Source: Quercus robur
Taxonomy: Eukaryota > Streptophyta > Magnoliopsida > Fagales > Fagaceae
NCBI RefSeq assembly: GCF_932294415.1
Contig: NC_065541.1
Coordinates: 67,238,695 to 67,302,694, forward strand
Direction of reading: 5' to 3'
Length of the DNA: 64,000 nucleotides
The notes beneath the pieces are model-generated. The model was not told where the DNA came from. It did not search any database and saw only the letters and a list, made by a program, of their open reading frames with translations. Positions within the stretch are counted from its first letter, which is position 1. Every line of letters begins with the position of its first letter. Positions 59,394 through 64,000 of this stretch are shown here, one piece after another. Both the position numbers and the translations under genes were made by a program.

Positions 59394-61427
59394 AAAATGG
59401 ATACCTGGATTTACTATTTTTACCTGTTATTGTTATATTGTTATTTATATTGTTATAAAGGTATCTTATAATCATTATTTCTAATTCATATAGAATTATA
59501 CTAAGCATATCTAAGTGAGTATATGTGATATAATAAAAAATATATAAATATAATAAAATAAGTGCAAGGAATGTCGAACTAAATAAATATAATTTTTCAT
59601 CTTTCTAAATTTTTCATCTTTCTACATGAAATATATATATATATATATGATAATCGCCTTTTTTATTATCTTGTTTTTGTCTTATAATTTGAATTTCATA
59701 AAATGGAATAAAATAAAGAAAGAGTTTCTTACAACTTCCTGAAAAATTTGTTACAATCCGATCCAGGAATAGGGAGTCTTAGTAAAACTGGGGATTCTAA
59801 AAAAATATCGAAAGATGCAAGATTCTGTACTTTTCACTTTTAAATTTTCTATATTTAAATTATATTTCTAAGGATGGTTAATTCTTGCTTAAGGTTTCTC
59901 ACTTCTGATTTGGTATCCTTAATCTCTTTCTGGAGTTCTTGGACAGTTATCTCTTTCTTGGATTTGGTAAACCTATTGTAGATTTTCTCCAAATCAACTT
60001 TGGGTTCCTGAAACCTAGGTTTGGATGTACTGGCTTCCTTAACTAGAGTTTTGTGGAACTCACTAAGTCTTTGAGCTTTTTCGACTGGGTCTTCGATCTG
60101 TTCTATGAGATCTAAGAGTAGCTCTTCTTGCTTGGAAAGAACACTAATAGTCTTGTTACTGCAACAACTATCTTGGCAGGCTAGAATTTCATCTGTCACT
60201 AGAGGAGCTAGAAGATACTCTAGAGGTTTCAGAGGATGACCTATACAACTGGTGTTTTTCTTCTTCACTGGACTCACTTTCAGGGCGGTTAAGTTCTAAG
60301 AGTTTGAAGATTTCTTCCTTGTTGTTTTGGTCACTAATTAGGGTATTGATAAAGGATTTGGCCTTAGCTTTACACTCTTTTCAGAAATGACCTTTCTTTT
60401 CACACGTAAAGCATTTTCCTGATGCTTTAGGTCTGAATTTTCCCGTGGACTTAGTTTTGCCTTTTTTTATAGAAATCATCAGTTTTGAACTTCTGTTTTC
60501 TATAATGCTTGGAGGCTATTTTCTTCCTATGGGATTTCTCAGAGGGTTCTTCTCCTCTGTGTTTGGATTTCCTTTTGGGGATGATTGAAGGTAAGCCATA
60601 TTGAGTACATAAATTTCCTATTTCGTACTTGGCTTTGCTCTTGTTGGCTTGACTCTGTATTTTGAGATCTCTGCACATCTTCATTCCTTCATTTCGGATT
60701 GTGCTAGAGATGTCTCCATAGGTTAGGTTATCATAATCTATGACACCTAAAGGGCTAGAAGGAGTTTCTTTGACCTTCTGTCCAAACAATGTGGGTTAGC
60801 CATTGATGAACTTCTCCTTCCAAAATGGAGAATTACAATCGCTTCAATGCATGACACTGGTGGTGAATACATCTTCATACCACCGGTATTCTCCAAGGTT
60901 CTTACATCTAAGGTTACTCAACTGGTCATAAATCCTAGATGTGATATTACTAGGTTTACCTACGAAGTGTTTCATGATCGTATAGATCAGGGTATTGACT
61001 CCGTTGGGAACACCTCTTCCTTTGCGTTCGTCAAAGATAGGGTTCTCATCCTCATCTTTTTGGACAGCATGTTTGATGTCTTCCTTGGATGCTTCTGTTA
61101 GGCAGTTATTCCACCAAACTAACAGTTTTCCAGTGAATCCTAGAACTATGAGCTCTACAACCTCTGTGTTCTGAAGTCCATCCTTTAAGTAGTTATTGGC
61201 TACCATGGTTATATGCTGGATCTTGTTTAGGATTTCTTGTTCGGATAAACCATCTATGTTCCATTCATAGAGTTTACCACTGGATACTGTGAACTGGGTG
61301 GACCTTTCCTTATACTGGAGGTCAGGGGGTGTTGGTTTGGGATACCAATTCTTGGTAAGGCTGGTTGGGTTTACCTTGGGTTGGTAAAGCCTATTTACCT
61401 GTTGTTGAGGTCTAAAAAGGATCATAG

Positions 61428-62695
61428 TGAAGGAAGCCCAAAAGAATAAGTCAAGCCCAAAAGGATAAGTCAAGTCCAAAAGGAAAAATCAAGCTAAGCC
61501 CAAAGTAGTAGATACAAGAGACCCATGAGGAAATAAAAGAAAGGCCCAGAGGATCCTGAAGCCCAGAAAAAGAAGCATCCAAAAAAAGAGGACCACGGCA
61601 AGGGATAAGAAGCAAGGATCCTCAGGAACCATCAATAGGCGCGGATCCCTTCAGGCACAAAGAAAAAGGAAGACTGGGATAGCTCGAAAGAAAAAGACAG
61701 AAGAAGAAAACAAGAAACAAAAGCAAAAAAGAACGCAAACGCCAGAAGAACCCAGCGACCTCTCATGGCACAGACAGAAAAAAAGCCTCGAGGAACCAGA
61801 ACGGAGAAGCATAAAAGAAAGAATGATAACAAGCGGCTTTCAAAATGGCAGAACAGGATTCCGCCCAGATGGAAAAGAAAAGGGAAAAGTGGGAAACGCC
61901 ATAAAAGGGGATGCTGAGAAGGGCATACCTCAGCACATCCCAAAGAAGATGGCCAACCAGGAACTTTCAAAAGAATCAGAGCTGGAAGAAGGAAAGAATA
62001 AGAAAAAATGGAAATGGGACTTACCAAGATGATGGATACAGGACGTGCTCTGTTTGCAAAAGGGTAAAACAGGGGAACCAACGGTTCCCCGGGAAGACCA
62101 AAAAACTCCATTATAAAAGGAGGGGATGGGTTGTGAAGAAAAGCAGCGAAAAAAGGGAGAAACACAAGAAAGAAGAAACTTTCTAGAAAAACTATCAGAA
62201 AAATCTGTGGAAAAGAGAGAATACAAAGGGAAAAACAAACATTGCTTCCCGGTATCCTGTAAAAGCCACTATTGCACATACTCGGATTCAACGAGAATCA
62301 AACTTTGCAAGTTTTGAAGGCTGAAATAGCCATTCAAGACTGTAATTTTTGAGCTTGATTGAGCCTTGTATCACGTCCTAGTGAGCTTTCTGTAATCAAA
62401 CAGACAATGTATTAATGAAACATGTTTCATATTTCCCAGGATCCCCTCAGCATTAATTTCTTATCGCTTTGCTAATCCTGTTTCTTTCCTTTTGAATTTA
62501 CCTTGTTAATCTTTGGCACTCTTCGATATCCTTGCTTGTCATTTTTCTTATATTGTCAGGAGGATTCTTTGTATCCCACTTGATTCTTAAACAGCTCATT
62601 AGCTGCGGTGAGTCAAGGCTCGGTTCACCAAATCCTCCTTTTCATTTAGGCCCGGGATCCTTGGGCCTGAGTGTCACGAAAAAGGCACTCTCACA
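61428..62695 (+). mobile_element. Solo LTR inserted in the fossil element
   Basis: A 1,268-bp block begins TGAAGGAAGCCC and ends CTCTCACA, interrupting the coat/gag region of the fossil on both sides. A plus-strand TATA box (TTATAAAAGG, about 62,111) lies at an LTR-like position. The first half is strikingly purine-rich on the plus strand, so the frames on both strands there (about 61,630-62,290) are compositional artefacts. I saw no matching 5-bp target duplication (CATAG and CCTGT). With no internal sequence it is most simply a solo LTR, in the opposite orientation to its host element. Confidence 0.65.
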
Positions 62696-64000
62696 CCTGT
62701 AATCCTTGGAATTGGTCTTCTAGGTGATCTATCTCCTTTTCAGTTTCTGAGGAGGTTCTACTAGAACTGCTAGAGGCTGTTTGGGCATGTAAGGTTTCAA
62801 GCCTAGGGTCTCTACTGGCCATGGTGAGATCTGGTGAAGGGGTGACTGGTTCCTTTTTCACGAGTTCTTCAAACTTTTGGGCCACTATTTGTAAGGCTGT
62901 TTGGTCCTTAGGTTTGAGGCTAGCTTGTCTAGTTGTGGGGAGCTTTACTAAAGGCTTTTCTAGGATTTGGATAGGTTTGCTAGGGTTTCCTGGCTGAAGG
63001 AGAACCTTATTGTCAATCCTATCTTCTATCTTATCAAGCTGTTTTCCTATGACTCCTAAACACTGGTTGGTGTAGTTGTTTTGCTCTATCACCTTCTTGA
63101 CAACCTTTTCTTCTGGGGTTGCATACTTAAAGGGAGAGGCAACTACATTACTACCATGGTGGTTAAAGAATATGGCCTTTTGAGGAGGATGACTAGATCT
63201 AACAATTTTTGGTTTGCTAGAGCTTGGTGCATCATTTTTGGGGAGTAACTTTCAATTAGTTTTGGAAATGACACAAGACTTTTTATGCCATTTGAAATGT
63301 TTCTCAAAGTATTCAAAGAAAGGATAATCACTTGATACCTCTTTCATGAATAGTTTCCATTTCTCCAAAACTTCTTCTTTTTGTTCTCTGGTATGGTTGG
63401 CTCTATAGGCTTCTCTCTTGGCTCTGTTTCTTTTAGAGTTAAAATCCTTTTCAAGAGCATCCATATCAGGGGTGAACTCTTTCCTTAACACTAAGAGCTG
63501 ATAATCATATTCAGTTTCTTGCCGAATAGGATTTCTCATATCAGTTCCTGATGGTGAAGAAGGCTTAAGACTGTCCTGACTATTGCTGTCTACTTCTTGA
63601 TCAGCAACTGAGTCTTGCTTGGTTGTGTAACACGGGGTACTAACCTGGGAGTGGTCTTTTACACCTTGAAACTGCGGACCTAAGTCTCTTCTGGATGTGG
63701 GAAAGGGAGCTCGTGTTCTGGACGAACTACACTGGGATGCAGGTCTATCTCTAAGGTGGATAGTTGGCTGCCTAAAGGGTTGGCGTAGATCTATGGATCT
63801 AGACCTTGGTTCCTGGTACAGATCTACCGAAGATCTGGGCTTGGGTTCCTCGTATTCTAAGGGTGACCTATACCTAGATTGGTCAAAGCTAAGTCTAACC
63901 GTTCTATCGGCTAGCTGTTGGACAAAATCTAGATCTAGGTTCCTAACTAGGTTTTGGATCTGTAGGTGATGATTCTCAGTAGCTATAGTCCAATGTGCTA

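Larger units (their letters stand above)
56757..59870 (-). other. Nuclear copy of plastid DNA (NUPT) with psaI-ycf4-cemA
   Basis: About 3.1 kb of plastid sequence lies inside the coiled-coil region of the fossil element. Reading the minus strand, the genes come psaI, ycf4, cemA with normal plastid spacing (about 440 and 630 bp). The accD-psaI spacer side and the cemA-petA spacer side are at the ends. All three frames are open, so the transfer is recent or little mutated. Both junctions were placed where recognisable retroelement protein sequence stops, so each may be off by about 10-15 bases. No filler DNA or target duplication could be defined. Confidence 0.9.
54691..64000 (-). mobile_element. 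Fossil retroelement with caulimovirid-like coat/gag and retropepsin
   Basis: This is a minus-strand element whose 5' end runs off the window. The parts in transcript order are: an N-terminal region rich in Arg/Ser/Pro with a charged helical segment (about 63,990-62,697); a coat/gag-like region (about 61,420-60,430; motifs NEWNIDG-type and WWNNCL); a CCHC zinc-knuckle-like motif (about 60,415-60,370); a coiled coil (about 60,280-59,870 and 56,757-56,640); a retropepsin with active-site DSGAD (about 56,500); and a further ORF region (about 55,880-54,690) that I do not recognise. I see no reverse transcriptase or RNase H. The gag and protease resemble endogenous pararetroviruses (petuvirus-like) and related Ty3-type elements. 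It is broken in several places and is interrupted by two later insertions. Its age is probably moderate. Confidence 0.7.

Noticed and set aside
56757-59870. Possibility that the whole right end is a plastid contig
   Set aside because: Both flanks are clearly retroelement sequence and continue the same element region, so a plastid insert in nuclear DNA fits better.
61632-62291. 219-codon minus-strand frame rich in Phe, Leu and Ser
   Set aside because: It is the complement of a purine-rich block within a solo LTR. Its hydrophobic look is compositional.

Overview
This is a nuclear genome window from a woody-type eudicot, probably a rosid. The evidence is intron-rich genes with GT-AG splicing, AT-rich spacers, many small DNA-transposon relics and solo LTRs, and a nuclear copy of plastid DNA. 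A Fagales tree such as an oak or chestnut is plausible, but the sequence alone does not prove it. All gene models below were assembled by hand from reading frames, splice sites and recognised protein motifs.

The left and middle parts (1-39,100) hold the ordinary genes. They are a 12-exon EMAP II-type tRNA-binding protein (6,091-13,440, +), a 5-exon type-A cytokinin response regulator of the ARR16/ARR17 kind (18,436-19,706, +), a possible small His/Cys-rich protein (21,119-21,337, -), a 9-exon plastid glycerol-3-phosphate dehydrogenase of the SFD1/GLY1 kind (26,431-30,412, +), a single-exon F-box protein (31,371-32,657, -) and a 5-exon TMEM87-like lung-seven-transmembrane protein (34,619-39,063, -). 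The order EMAP II protein, ARR16-like, GLY1-like matches, from memory, a run of neighbouring genes on Arabidopsis chromosome 2 (At2g40660, At2g40670, At2g40690), so this looks like conserved microsynteny. The spaces between these genes have been filled by transposons: two Harbinger-like MITEs with TTA target duplications, a solo LTR with an ATAAA duplication, a non-autonomous Helitron, and a long-TIR MULE-like element carrying a piece of a subtilisin-like protease gene.

The segment 43,000-50,720 contains a cinnamate 4-hydroxylase (CYP73A) copy that has recently decayed. Its exons and splice sites are recognisable, but two small deletions break the last exon. About 5 kb further on lies a second, 3'-end-only CYP73A fragment. 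Between them is a broken Ty3/Gypsy pol fossil.

The right end (53,400-64,000) is dominated by one fossil retroelement on the minus strand. It has a caulimovirid-like coat/gag region, a CCHC knuckle, a coiled coil, a retropepsin and a further ORF region, with LTR-like repeats and a tRNA-Met-type primer site on its 3' side. Two later insertions sit inside it. One is a 3.1 kb block of plastid DNA with psaI, ycf4 and cemA all still open and in plastid order. The other is a 1.27 kb solo LTR of a different family.
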